From: Anaerolineales bacterium
GTDB taxonomy: Bacteria; Chloroflexota; Anaerolineae; 4572-78; J111
Direction: 5' to 3'
DNA length: 64,000 bases
NCBI GenBank assembly: GCA_020634935.1
Contig: JACKAT010000010.1
Span: 73,840 to 137,839 of the forward strand
Shown here: positions 25,406 through 33,932 of the stretch, piece after piece
Layout: each line of letters begins with the position of its first letter
Numbering within the stretch: position 1 is the stretch's first letter
The notes under the pieces: model-generated
The model's input: only the letters and a program-made list of their open reading frames with translations
Told to the model about the DNA's origin: nothing
Database searches by the model: none
Program-made: the position numbers and the translations under genes

Positions 25406-27139
25406 ATGGATAAGATCGATCGAGATGAAGCCGTAGCCGAATTAATCAATCTACTCAACGAACATCCGGCTTTTGAGAATTTGAATGTTGAGCAAACGGC
25501 CAAATTGGCGGAGCAGTGTAGTATAAGGTACTGCTGGCATGGCACCCAACTGCTTAAGCAAGGCGATCAAAATTACAATGAGTTTTATATGGTGATTCGC
25601 GGCGAATTTAGCGCCATTGACATCGAACACAAACCGCCTCGGCTGCTCAATTATATGGACACCGGGTCGATGATCGGCATTCGCTCGATCTTGAACGATG
25701 TACCCCGGTCAGCTACCGTCGAGGCGGTAAGAGACTCGGTCGTCGCCGCTTTTAATCGAAAGACGCTAGACTGGCTGCTAACGCAAGACCCCGGCATCAG
25801 AGATTACTTCGAAACCATCGAACGCAGCTATGATGAGAAGGCTTTAATTCACTTTCCCGGAAAACAGCCCGACGAGGTGGTGGTGGTGTGGGCGAAAAGG
25901 CACTTTTTGGCTTTCTTAGCTAAACTAACCGGCCCCACTCTGATCCTTATTATTCCCGTAGTCGTGCTCATTGTGGGCGAGATCATCGGCGTGTCGCTTT
26001 TCAACGTAGCCACAAGCTGGATATTACTGCTGTTAATCGCGCCATTCCTCATTATTTCAGCCCTTATGATCACTTATCACTATGTGGACTGGCGTAACGA
26101 TGATTTCATCGTCACCACTAAACGCGTGGTGCATATCGAACGTATTTTGTTTTACGGTGAGGAACGACGCGAAGCCCCCCTGACCCAAATTCAAAGCGTT
26201 ACCGTTGAGTCGCACAACTGGCTGGATCTATTTTTTGATGTGGACGATATTTTTATCAAAACGGCGGCAGTTGGGACCGTTGCGGTTGATAATCTGCCGT
26301 CGGCCCAATACCTGAGCCGCATTATTTTACGACAGCAGCAGCGGGCCAAGGAACGGGTGGCTCATTCCGACACGCGAGCCGTAAGAGATATGCTCAACCA
26401 ACGCTTGCAGAAAAACATCCTGGCCGAGCGCTCCAAAGACGGGGCCGATCCCAAAATTGTCATCCATCGCGTGCTGCCCAAAGTGGTTGTCCCCAAATTT
26501 ACTATTGATTATTTTGTGCCGCGCATCAAAGTTGTAACGCCCAACAACAAAGAAATCACCTGGCGTAAGCACCTTTTTATTTTGCTCGCGCTCGTACTCC
26601 TGCCCTTGCCGGTGCTGCTTATCACGCTTTACCTCCTTTTGGCCAGCATTGTGGGCTTGTGGCCGTTTACTTCGCCGGTTGATTGGCTCTGGATCACTAT
26701 TTTTGCTATTAGCGCCTTGGTCGCTTTTGGCTGGTACTTATATAGATATGATGGCTGGCGGCGAGACGTTTACAAGGTTAGCGACACCAAAATCGTCGAC
26801 GTCCAAAGTTCAGCCTTCCGGTTACGCGGTGAACACGTGCGTGAGGGCAGTTTTGATAGCATCCAAAGTATTACTTATAATATTCCCAACTTTTTCTACA
26901 AACTCATTAATTTAGGTGATGTCGTCATTGAAACGGCCAGCAAGGAAGGCAACTTTACTTTTACCAAAGTATTTAATCCCAGTTCCGTCCAGGAAGAAAT
27001 TTTCAGACGATGGGATGTCTTCCAGCAGAAAAGAAGAGAAACCGCTCGGGATAACACCAATAAACAGATTGTTGAAATTGTCGGAGAGTATCACGAGATC
27101 AATAATCCCCCGGCTCCAAATGAGGTTCGTCCGTACTAG
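25406..27139 (+). CDS. Membrane protein with cyclic-nucleotide-binding domain and two bacterial PH-like domains
   Basis: This 577-residue protein has a cNMP-binding domain (about residues 15-135), with FYMVIRGEFSA and a shortened phosphate-binding region (GSMIGIRSILNDVPRSATVEA). Two membrane helices follow (about 174-195 and 203-223), then a PH-like module with DFIVTTKRVVHIERILFYGEERREAPLTQIQSV split over strands, a linker, a second helix pair (about 387-440) and another PH-like module (KVSDTKIVDVQSSAFRLR, SFDSIQSITYN). The pattern suggests a membrane sensor regulated by a cyclic nucleotide or similar ligand. Output unknown. AGGAAG precedes the ATG. Confidence 0.75.
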   Translation: MDKIDRDEAVAELINLLNEHPAFENLNVEQTAKLAEQCSIRYCWHGTQLLKQGDQNYNEFYMVIRGEFSAIDIEHKPPRLLNYMDTGSMIGIRSILNDVPRSATVEAVRDSVVAAFNRKTLDWLLTQDPGIRDYFETIERSYDEKALIHFPGKQPDEVVVVWAKRHFLAFLAKLTGPTLILIIPVVVLIVGEIIGVSLFNVATSWILLLLIAPFLIISALMITYHYVDWRNDDFIVTTKRVVHIERILFYGEERREAPLTQIQSVTVESHNWLDLFFDVDDIFIKTAAVGTVAVDNLPSAQYLSRIILRQQQRAKERVAHSDTRAVRDMLNQRLQKNILAERSKDGADPKIVIHRVLPKVVVPKFTIDYFVPRIKVVTPNNKEITWRKHLFILLALVLLPLPVLLITLYLLLASIVGLWPFTSPVDWLWITIFAISALVAFGWYLYRYDGWRRDVYKVSDTKIVDVQSSAFRLRGEHVREGSFDSIQSITYNIPNFFYKLINLGDVVIETASKEGNFTFTKVFNPSSVQEEIFRRWDVFQQKRRETARDNTNKQIVEIVGEYHEINNPPAPNEVRPY

Positions 27140-27265
27140 AAGAGAAGCCGGGCTAACGATCATCACCTCGATTTAGCCGCCAATTGCAATAACCCCCGAC
27201 AGCAGACCGCCGGCGATAATCACCGCCCTTAGCCGAACGTACCTGTTCGGCGCTTGACTAATCGA

Positions 27266-27318
27266 GCAACCAAGCTAGCTTTGTCCCCAGCGGTCAAAGC
27301 AGAGCTTTGATGCTCCAA
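27266..27318. repeat. Diverged palindromic element (DKASF type)
   Basis: AAGCTAGCTTTGTC, then GGTCAAAGCAGAGCTTTGATGCTCC, is a degraded relative of the A and B palindromes of the 121-bp array. The preceding bases 27140-27265 hold nothing recognised. Confidence 0.55.
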
Positions 27319-27340
27319 CCTCTGTCTCTTTACAGCCCAC

Positions 27341-27591
27341 CCATGCTTTTATAGCCTCTTTCCGTGCTTTTTTTAATTGTTTCCGTGCTTTTATAGCCTG
27401 TTCCCGCGCTTTTTTAGCTTGCTTCCGTGCTTCTTTTAACTGTTTCTGACCTTTTTTTAACCCCTTCCGTGCTTTTTTTAACTGCTTCCAACACTAATAT
27501 AATGTTTCCCATATTTTTCATGCACATTCCGCGCTTTTTTTAACAGCTTCCGTCCTTTTTTTAGCAGTTTCTGTGCTTTTTTTGAATCCTT
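27341..27591. repeat. 21-bp tandem repeat, twelve units
   Basis: Twelve consecutive units of the type CCGTGCTTTTTTTAACTGCTT run from 27341; all are 21 bp except one of 20 bp. On the minus strand the units translate in one frame as Lys/Arg-rich heptads (KQLKKAR, KEAIKAW, KQAKKAR, EQAIKAR, KQLKEAR, KGLKKGQ), interrupted by a TAG in a diverged unit and then by the 20-bp unit. It is either a non-coding minisatellite or a decayed coiled-coil gene. No intact start with a ribosome binding site was found. Confidence 0.85.
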
Positions 27592-27713
27592 CCCAACGCA
27601 ACGCTAACATTCTTGAATTTTTCATGCTGGTTATCTGAATTTTTAGCCAATAATTGCTCAAAAATCTAATTTTTCCAACGCAAATACCATACAACCGCCC
27701 CCTAAAAACAAAG

Positions 27714-27769
27714 GCTCGTAGTCATCGCTTTAGCGAGGCTTCAGCCCTAAAGGGCTTCCTACGAACGAT
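27714..27769. repeat. GCTCGTAGTCATCGCTTTAGCG inverted repeat
   Basis: GCTCGTAGTCATCGCTTTAG and CTAAAGGGCTTCCTACGAAC form a hairpin related to the one at 18118-18190. The interval 27592-27713 shows nothing else. Confidence 0.6.
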
Positions 27770-27775
27770 AAGAAA

Positions 27776-27812
27776 ACAAAAAGCTCAAGGTCACGAACCT
27801 TGAGCTTAAAGA
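27776..27812 (-). terminator. Rho-independent terminator of the DUF4349 gene
   Basis: A perfect 11-bp stem, AAGCTCAAGGT (27781-27791) and ACCTTGAGCTT (27797-27807), with a 5-base loop. On the minus strand it is followed by TTTGTTTTCT. It is about 70 bases after the stop of the minus-strand gene. Confidence 0.8.
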
Positions 27813-27877
27813 TAAAAGATATCATCGAAAACAGATGATAGTCGCTAAGTAACTATCACCATAAACCATTCTGACAG

Positions 27878-28858
27878 TTAGGGTTTAACGGCGGCTTTGG
27901 GCAATCCCCGGCGGCGCTTTAGCCAGCGACGAATCATCATCACCACAATTACTACCGGGATCAACAGCACCAGCAACAACGGTAGGATAAAAACGACGCC
28001 CCAAATAACGATGTTGATTACGCCCTGCAAAGCCACGATTAACGCCTGTAGCGCCTCTTTAGCCACACCCTGCGGCGCCCACCCGGCCACGCTCACCGGC
28101 TGATAGAGCACGTCGGGCGTCAGTTGGACGGTGATGGTCGATAAAGCCGATTGATTAGCCAGATAGCGCAGCCGCCCTTCAATCTGTTCGATTTGCCCCC
28201 GAATGGTGGTCAATTCGCGGTAAACTTCTAGAATGTCGCTGGTGCTGCCCACCCGCTGCCGTTCTTCCAAAAGCTGCTGAAGCGCGGCTTCGGTAAATTC
28301 CAGGTTGGTTTTACGGGCCTGCAAATCGGTAAACTCTTCGGTCACGTCTTGGGTGGTGGAATTTTCGCGCTCAACGCGCAGCGCCATCTCTCGCAGCCGG
28401 ATAAGCGCCGTCTGATAACGGTCGGCCGGCACCCGGATGGTGACGCTGCCGCGCAGCACATCGCCTGATTCATAGACATTGGAGCCGGACACAAAGCCGT
28501 CCAACTCGCTCGACAGCGCCGTAATGTCGTCAACCGCGGTCTGCGTATCTTTGACCACCAAGGCAATGTCGCCGGTGTAGATGATTACCCGGGTTTCCTG
28601 GGCCTGGGCCACAGCCGCCCCCAGAAAATCCTCAATCGCCACCGAGCTGCCATCCGCGTAAAGCATGGGCTCTTCGGCCGAATATTCTTCGGCTTCGGCA
28701 GGTGCGCTTTGCGGCATGGCCCTATCGCTGGCTTCAGAATAAGCCGCTGTGGGAGCCTCGATGGCTGCCCCACTACATCCGGCCAATATACCGGATAGGC
28801 CGATCAAAATAATCAAAAACGTCAGCCAGGAAAATGGTACGTATCGTCTAGTTTTCAT
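27878..28858 (-). CDS. DUF4349 domain lipoprotein
   Basis: This protein of about 326 residues starts with a lipoprotein signal peptide: basic MKTRR, a hydrophobic stretch and the lipobox LAGC, so it should be anchored outside the cytoplasmic membrane. A DUF4349 domain follows (RVIIYTGDIALVVKDTQTAVDDI, GFVSGSNVYESGDVLRGSVTIRVP), then a long coiled coil (about residues 180-235), a beta segment and a C-terminal membrane helix (VIWGVVFILPLLLVLLIPVVIVV) with a basic tail. The start is ATG at 28858, which has AGGAG at a good distance; the longer frame to 28954 does not. Function of the family is unknown. Confidence 0.82.
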   Translation of the reverse strand: MKTRRYVPFSWLTFLIILIGLSGILAGCSGAAIEAPTAAYSEASDRAMPQSAPAEAEEYSAEEPMLYADGSSVAIEDFLGAAVAQAQETRVIIYTGDIALVVKDTQTAVDDITALSSELDGFVSGSNVYESGDVLRGSVTIRVPADRYQTALIRLREMALRVERENSTTQDVTEEFTDLQARKTNLEFTEAALQQLLEERQRVGSTSDILEVYRELTTIRGQIEQIEGRLRYLANQSALSTITVQLTPDVLYQPVSVAGWAPQGVAKEALQALIVALQGVINIVIWGVVFILPLLLVLLIPVVIVVMMIRRWLKRRRGLPKAAVKP

Positions 28859-29097
28859 GGTTTGTCTGCTCCTGATAATAGCTTTGAATGGGTGTGTCCG
28901 ACCACTATCGGACAGGTTTAATTGTATGCGGTTACGCTCATAGACGTCAAACAAACCCTACGAGTTCCATACGAACCTCATACTGGGGAAAAACGGTTAT
29001 TTAGCTCAAACGCTTAAGTTGTTTATTGTGGTGGTTTATTCGTCTAAAGTAGGCGAAGGGGTTCCTTAGCCAAGGCTCGGAGAGCCATCACATCTTG

Positions 29098-29838
29098 TTA
29101 CCAGCCGAAGGCTAACCGCTTCCACAGGCGGGGCGGAAAATCCCATTTCTTCATCTTTTCTTGAGTGACCCCCACCGGATAGGAGACGCGTCGATGCTCG
29201 AAGGTGCTGGTCTCGGCATCTAAGATACCGTAAGCGGCTCTGGCGTCGCCGTCACGGGGTTGGCCGATGCTGCCGGGGTTCAGAATCAGGCGGCGTTCGC
29301 CCAAGGGCGTAGGACCGTTGTTGAATTCCGGCACAATGGCATCGCAGGTAGCGCCGGCGTCGACAGCTTCGGTAAAAATCACCGGGCTGTGGGTATGGCC
29401 GACAAAACAGTAGAGGGTATTAAAATGCTTAAAGTTGGGTTGAGCGACGGCGGGGTAAAGAATATATTCCCAAATCGGGTGGCGAGGGCTGCCATGAACT
29501 AACGTGTAAATGTTCTCCTCGACCAAAGCAATGGGTAAATTATCTAAGTAGTCTCGCACATTACCCTTAAGCTGATCGCGCGTCCATAGCGAAGCAAAGC
29601 GGGCGTCGGGGTTAAAATCGTCAATATCGAGCTTGCCTAAAACCGCCCAATCGTGATTGCCGGCAATACAGAGGTGATCAAGCGTCAACAGCAGCTCAAC
29701 ACACTCATTAGGGTCAGGGCCGTAGCCCACCATATCACCCAAACACCAGACCTTATCATACAACCCTTCTGCGTCTTCTAGTACGGCTTCAAAAGCAGCT
29801 AGATTGGCGTGAACGTCAGAAATAACCAGGTAACGCAT
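29098..29838 (-). CDS. Calcineurin-like metallophosphoesterase (YfcE/MJ0936 type)
   Basis: This 246-residue phosphoesterase has the full metal-binding series: MRYLVISDVHANL (DxH), CLGDMVGYGPD (GDxxGYG), IAGNHDW (GNHD), VHGSPRH and CFVGHTHSP (GHTH). These residues bind two metal ions. Substrates in the family range from phosphodiesters to diadenosine polyphosphates, so the exact one is unknown. The start is ATG at 29838 with AGAGGT upstream. It is divergent from tsaE. Confidence 0.87.
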   Translation of the reverse strand: MRYLVISDVHANLAAFEAVLEDAEGLYDKVWCLGDMVGYGPDPNECVELLLTLDHLCIAGNHDWAVLGKLDIDDFNPDARFASLWTRDQLKGNVRDYLDNLPIALVEENIYTLVHGSPRHPIWEYILYPAVAQPNFKHFNTLYCFVGHTHSPVIFTEAVDAGATCDAIVPEFNNGPTPLGERRLILNPGSIGQPRDGDARAAYGILDAETSTFEHRRVSYPVGVTQEKMKKWDFPPRLWKRLAFGW

Positions 29839-29937
29839 ATAGACCTCTTTAACGAATCCGAAGACCAAACTAACCCTAATTATCTTCGATATATACCAGA
29901 ATATATTACCATATTTCGTTCAATTCTGCCAAAGGCT

Positions 29938-29966
29938 TTGTCCCTGTCTACTAAAATGTGTATAAT
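29938..29966 (+). promoter_or_regulatory. Putative sigma-70-type promoter for tsaE-tsaB-rimI
   Basis: TTGTCC (29938-29943), a 17-base spacer and TATAAT (29961-29966) lie about 22 bases upstream of the tsaE ATG. Confidence 0.6.
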
Positions 29967-29987
29967 CCTAGCGGAGATAAGGGAACT

Positions 29988-30482
29988 ATGTCACCCATTT
30001 TAGAACCGAACACTTTAGATTTTATCAGTCATAGCGAAACCCAAACTCGCCGGCTGGGCATGCGTTTGGCCCCGCTGCTGCAAGCCGGTGATGTGGTGGC
30101 GTTGATAGGCGACCTGGGCAGTGGTAAAACGCGCTGGATCCAGGGCGTGTGCCAGGGCCTCGACGTGACCGATCCGGTGATCTCGCCCACCTTTACCCTG
30201 GTCAACGAATATCGCGGCCGGCTGCCCGTCTATCACATCGATCTGTACCGGCTAGCGGATGCCGCCGAAAGCCTCTCCTTTGGCCTGGAAGAGTATCTCT
30301 ATGGCAATGGCATTACGCTGGTCGAATGGGCCGACAAAGCCCTGGACTATTTTCCCAAAAGTTATCTGGCCATTGAGTTGTATTACCTTGAAGATACCAA
30401 ACGCCGGGTGGTGATGCGCCCCTACGGCGATCGGTTTTCACACGTATTAAATGAATTCAAATTAGCGGCTTTTGCTCAATAA
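29988..30482 (+). CDS. tsaE: tRNA t6A biosynthesis ATPase TsaE
   Basis: This 164-residue P-loop ATPase works with TsaB and TsaD in making N6-threonylcarbamoyladenosine at position 37 of ANN-decoding tRNAs. Walker A is GDLGSGKT (residues 41-48), followed by SPTFTLVNEY, HIDLYRL and ITLVEWADK, all typical. The ATG at 29988 fits the promoter spacing. tsaB and rimI follow, the usual association. Confidence 0.95.
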   Translation: MSPILEPNTLDFISHSETQTRRLGMRLAPLLQAGDVVALIGDLGSGKTRWIQGVCQGLDVTDPVISPTFTLVNEYRGRLPVYHIDLYRLADAAESLSFGLEEYLYGNGITLVEWADKALDYFPKSYLAIELYYLEDTKRRVVMRPYGDRFSHVLNEFKLAAFAQ

Positions 30483-30492
30483 ATTAACGATT

Positions 30493-30575
30493 CAGGTGAC
30501 TGGCACTTTTGCTCAAACGGACAGCGCTGAATGAAATATAACGCTTCCTAGATTCGAATAAGTGCCAGTCACCTG
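30493..30575. repeat. CAGGTGACTGGCACTT inverted-end element
   Basis: CAGGTGACTGGCACTT and AAGTGCCAGTCACCTG are perfect inverse complements 83 bases apart overall. Related elements are at 37944-38027 and 57891-57971. Small size, inverted ends and no gene suggest a MITE. Confidence 0.75.
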
Positions 30576-30597
30576 GCCTGCTGGATAAATACCATAA

Positions 30598-31257
30598 ATG
30601 ATGATCCTGGCGATTGACACTGCAACCCAATATGCCGGTCTGGCGCTGCTTAGTCCTGACGGCCTTATTGCTGAGGAAACCTGGTACGCCGACAGAAACC
30701 ATACGGTTGAACTGCTACCCCGTCTAGAGCGTATGCTCAGAGTAGCCCAATTGCAGGTGCCTCAATTAACCGCGCTGGCGGTGGCTCTGGGGCCTGGCTC
30801 ATTTACGGGCCTACGCATCGGGCTAGCGGTAGCCAAGGGGCTGGCGCTGCCGTATAAATTAGCGGTGGTCGGTGTACCGACGTTAGAAATTACGGCCTAC
30901 CCGCTTAGAGACAGCCAGCAGCCGGTTTGGGCCATCGCTCAAGCCGGCCGAGGCCGTCTTTTAGCCGCCAGCTATGGCTTGAAGAAAAACAAATGGCAGC
31001 TACTGGTCGAACCGTTTTTGACCGATGTCGAAGAACTGGCCCAAAAAATCAACGGTCCGGCCTGGTGTACCGGCGAGATCGATCAAGAAACAGCCAAAAG
31101 TTTACAACAGCTTGGTCAACCCAGGGTACAGTTGGTGTCGCCGGCCAAGCGACTGCGCCGGCCCGGCTATCTGGCCGAAATTGCCCGGACTCGCCTGGAA
31201 GCCGATGGTCAGGACGATCCCGACGCACTGGTTCCCATATATATCTCATCTATCTAA
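30598..31257 (+). CDS. tsaB: tRNA t6A biosynthesis protein TsaB
   Basis: This 219-residue ASKHA-fold protein is the scaffold partner of TsaD. The N-terminal ILAIDTATQYAGLALL and the motif LAVALGPGSFTGLRIGLAVAKGLA are diagnostic. It lies between tsaE and rimI. ATG at 30598 or 30601 may be used. The stop codon shares its last base with the rimI start (TAATG). Confidence 0.93.
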   Translation: MMILAIDTATQYAGLALLSPDGLIAEETWYADRNHTVELLPRLERMLRVAQLQVPQLTALAVALGPGSFTGLRIGLAVAKGLALPYKLAVVGVPTLEITAYPLRDSQQPVWAIAQAGRGRLLAASYGLKKNKWQLLVEPFLTDVEELAQKINGPAWCTGEIDQETAKSLQQLGQPRVQLVSPAKRLRRPGYLAEIARTRLEADGQDDPDALVPIYISSI

Positions 31258-31847
31258 TGACCCAACCTATTCCGTTTAAGATTACACCTTTAACAATCGA
31301 TGATCTTTCGGCGGCAGCCGCTATCGAAACGGCCGCCTATGCCACTCATCCGCCGCAGCGCGATTACCGGCGCGAGTTGAACAGCCATCTGGCGCACTAT
31401 TTAGCCCTGCGGGTTCTATTCACCACGCTATACGACTCACTTAGCGATGCCTCGCTGGCTAAGCTAATCGGCGTAGCGGGGTTCTGGCTGCTGGCCGACG
31501 AAATCCACGTGGTGACGATTGCGGTCGAGCCGCACTGGAAGGGTCTAGGCTTGGGTGAGTGGCTGTTTATCGCCTTGCTGGAGGCCGGGCAAGCTGCCGG
31601 CGGCCAAATTGCGACGTTGGAAGTGCGTCCCTCCAACCAGCCGGCTTTATCGCTCTACCGCAAATACGGCTTCGAGGAGACAGGCCGGCGCAAAGCCTAC
31701 TACAATGACAACGAAGACGCACTCATCTTGACCACTCCGCTGCTGGCGGCCCCGGCTTATCAAGCGTTCTTGGCCGCTCAAAAAACAGCAGTACATCTTA
31801 GGCTGTCAAAAATCACGTTGGATGATTCTAGTCTTCCCCCTATTTAA
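31257..31847 (+). CDS. rimI: Ribosomal-protein-alanine N-acetyltransferase, RimI family
   Basis: This 196-residue GNAT enzyme has the acetyl-CoA-binding motif VAVEPHWKGLGLGEWLFIALLE (near residues 97-118, Q/RxxGxG/A variant KGLGLG) and ATLEVRPSNQPALSLYRKYGFEETGRRKAYY, the usual RimI C-terminal core. RimI acetylates the N terminus of ribosomal protein S18. It is slightly longer than typical at both ends. The TAATG junction with tsaB indicates coupled translation. Confidence 0.88.
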   Translation: MTQPIPFKITPLTIDDLSAAAAIETAAYATHPPQRDYRRELNSHLAHYLALRVLFTTLYDSLSDASLAKLIGVAGFWLLADEIHVVTIAVEPHWKGLGLGEWLFIALLEAGQAAGGQIATLEVRPSNQPALSLYRKYGFEETGRRKAYYNDNEDALILTTPLLAAPAYQAFLAAQKTAVHLRLSKITLDDSSLPPI

Positions 31848-31985
31848 CGGCTACTGATTAACCACTTTGCTTTATATATGGTGTCAGATTAAAATATATA
31901 AGCGCATAAAGTGAACATAACTTAAAAGTCAAGTCCAATAACCCCTAATTTCCTCTTTTGAAAATTAAAAAGTGAGTAAGTAGCA

Positions 31986-32657
31986 ATGGAAAACCCTTTT
32001 GCGCCGAACACCGCATCATATAAAGATTTTGAGACATTAAGAGATTTAGAGTGGCATTGTACAAAATGCGAACTGGAGTCAGCGCAAGCGAAAACATGGC
32101 AGGTTTGGCGGCACCAAGGATTACAATTAGCCACAAATGAAAATGGTCAATTTTATAAACGAGTATTTTGTTCAACCTGTGGAAAAGTTACTGTTCATAG
32201 GAAACTTCTATCTCTCGAAATAATCGGAGATACGAAAGTAAGGTCTGGAATTCCTCCAAAATTAGCCATAAGAATAAAAAAACTTTACCAGAACGAAGAA
32301 GCTGTACTATTACGAAAGTTGCCCCCAAACCTATTGGAGATAGACCATCGTTTTCCCCAAGTAAGATGGGGACAGGATGAACCCGAGAATGATGTAAATA
32401 TGCCAGTAAATGAAATTAGACAAAAATTCATTTTGCTAAGTCGAAGCAATAATTTACTAAAATCTAGATACTGCGAAAGATGTGTGCAAACAGAAAAACG
32501 AGGTTACTTTTCTGGCATCCGTTATTGGTATACAGGTGATGAGAATTGGGATAAGGAAATTAGTCCCTATGATGAAAGAGGTTGTGAAGGTTGCTTTTGG
32601 TATGATCCATTTCAATGGAGAGCATCACTTAACGAATTGATCGAAAATTGTAGTTAA
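31986..32657 (+). CDS. Putative HNH-type type II restriction endonuclease with zinc ribbons
   Basis: This 223-residue protein precedes a D12-class DNA methyltransferase. An N-terminal zinc ribbon is formed by HCTKC (Cys25, Cys28) and FCSTC (Cys62, Cys65). The central EIDHRFPQVRW (Asp120, His121) and SRSNNLLKS (Asn155, Asn156) fit a beta-beta-alpha-metal HNH nuclease, and a second set of cysteines (CERC at 163/166, CEGC at 200/203) would hold structural zinc, as in many HNH enzymes. The gene is strongly A/T-rich compared with its neighbours, a sign of transfer. Recognition site unknown. Confidence 0.68.
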   Translation: MENPFAPNTASYKDFETLRDLEWHCTKCELESAQAKTWQVWRHQGLQLATNENGQFYKRVFCSTCGKVTVHRKLLSLEIIGDTKVRSGIPPKLAIRIKKLYQNEEAVLLRKLPPNLLEIDHRFPQVRWGQDEPENDVNMPVNEIRQKFILLSRSNNLLKSRYCERCVQTEKRGYFSGIRYWYTGDENWDKEISPYDERGCEGCFWYDPFQWRASLNELIENCS

Positions 32658-32667
32658 GGAGAAAAAC

Positions 32668-33750
32668 TTGGATCAGAAATACTCTCAACTTAGTCTACTC
32701 AGTAGAGAGTCAGATTTAATTAAATATACCAACGGTTATATTCCACGTGCATCGCTAAATTATATAGGGTCAAAGTTTAGCTTATTGCCATTTATTAGCG
32801 AAACCATATGTGAAATAGTTGGCGACGTTACAAATCTGGTTATGGCAGATATTTTTGCTGGGACAGGCTCTGTTGCCAAAAAATTTAAAGGGTCTGTAAG
32901 AAAGTTCATAGTCAACGATTTAGAAGCTTACAGTTATGTCATCAATCGAAATTATATTGGTAACCATAAGTACTTTGAGTACCAAAACTTAATCGACAGA
33001 TTAAATGCTGTTAGTGGAATCGAGGGCATAATATATAAGAATTACTGTCCTGGAGGGGGTGAAGGACGGCAGTACTTTAGCGATGCAAATGGAAAAAAGA
33101 TAGATGCACTACGTCAGAAAATAGAAGAATGGAAAAATGAAAGAAAAATAGATGAGGCTAGATATTATTTTCTATTAGCAAGTTTGCTCGAAAGTGCTGA
33201 TAAGGTAGCAAATGTCGCTTCGGTTTATGGTGCATTCTTAAAGCATCTGAAGAAAACTGCACAAAAGCCATTAGTTCTTGAACCCGCAATCTTTGAAATA
33301 AATGGAGCAAACCATGAAGTTTATCAGACAGATGCAAATGAATTAGTTCGGCAAATTAAAGGAGATATTTTATATCTAGATCCACCGTACAATCATCGAC
33401 AGTATGGAGCAAACTATCACTTACTCAACACAATCGCTCTTTATGACGATTTTACTCCTATGGGCAAAACTGGACTTCGTGAATATGAACGTTCACAATA
33501 CTGTAGACGCGATATGGTCACAAAAGCATTTAGAGACTTAATTGAAAATGCGAACTTTAAATATATATTTTTGAGTTATAACAATGAAGGATTAATGTCT
33601 GTAGAAGAAATCGAAACAATTATGTCTCAATATGGTAGGTATCGACTCAAAACTACTGACTACCAACGATTTAAGGCTGATAAGGATAGTAACCGCCAAC
33701 ATAAGGCGAGTCGAACAAAAGAATATTTACACGTTTTAGTTAAACCTTGA
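32668..33750 (+). CDS. DNA adenine methyltransferase, D12 class (alpha type)
   Basis: This 360-residue N6-adenine methyltransferase contains LNYIGSKFSLLPFI and IFAGTGSVAKKF (S-adenosylmethionine motifs) and YLDPPYNHRQYG with catalytic DPPY at residues 238-241. The middle region is the target-recognition domain. It should protect the site cut by the preceding nuclease. The start is TTG at 32668, with AAGGAG eight bases upstream; the gap to the nuclease stop is ten bases. Base composition is A/T-rich like its partner, and unlike the flanking rimI and glycosylase genes. Confidence 0.9.
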   Translation: MDQKYSQLSLLSRESDLIKYTNGYIPRASLNYIGSKFSLLPFISETICEIVGDVTNLVMADIFAGTGSVAKKFKGSVRKFIVNDLEAYSYVINRNYIGNHKYFEYQNLIDRLNAVSGIEGIIYKNYCPGGGEGRQYFSDANGKKIDALRQKIEEWKNERKIDEARYYFLLASLLESADKVANVASVYGAFLKHLKKTAQKPLVLEPAIFEINGANHEVYQTDANELVRQIKGDILYLDPPYNHRQYGANYHLLNTIALYDDFTPMGKTGLREYERSQYCRRDMVTKAFRDLIENANFKYIFLSYNNEGLMSVEEIETIMSQYGRYRLKTTDYQRFKADKDSNRQHKASRTKEYLHVLVKP

Positions 33751-33932
33751 TAATAGACCTAAATGGGTATTCTGATCAACGTAATAAAGTTTATAATCAA
33801 TCGAGTTTCTAACAGATAGACTTTAACCAAAATCCAAAGTTAATGTCTCGACACTTCATTGATTTACCTTTTCCAAATCGCAAAATTAGTAAAGGCTACA
33901 TCGAAGCCGTTGGACAAAATTCCTTCTAAAGC

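Noticed and set aside
30927..31256. N-terminal extension of rimI over tsaB
   Set aside because: It is out of frame with the well-supported tsaB; the TAATG junction gives a normal RimI start.
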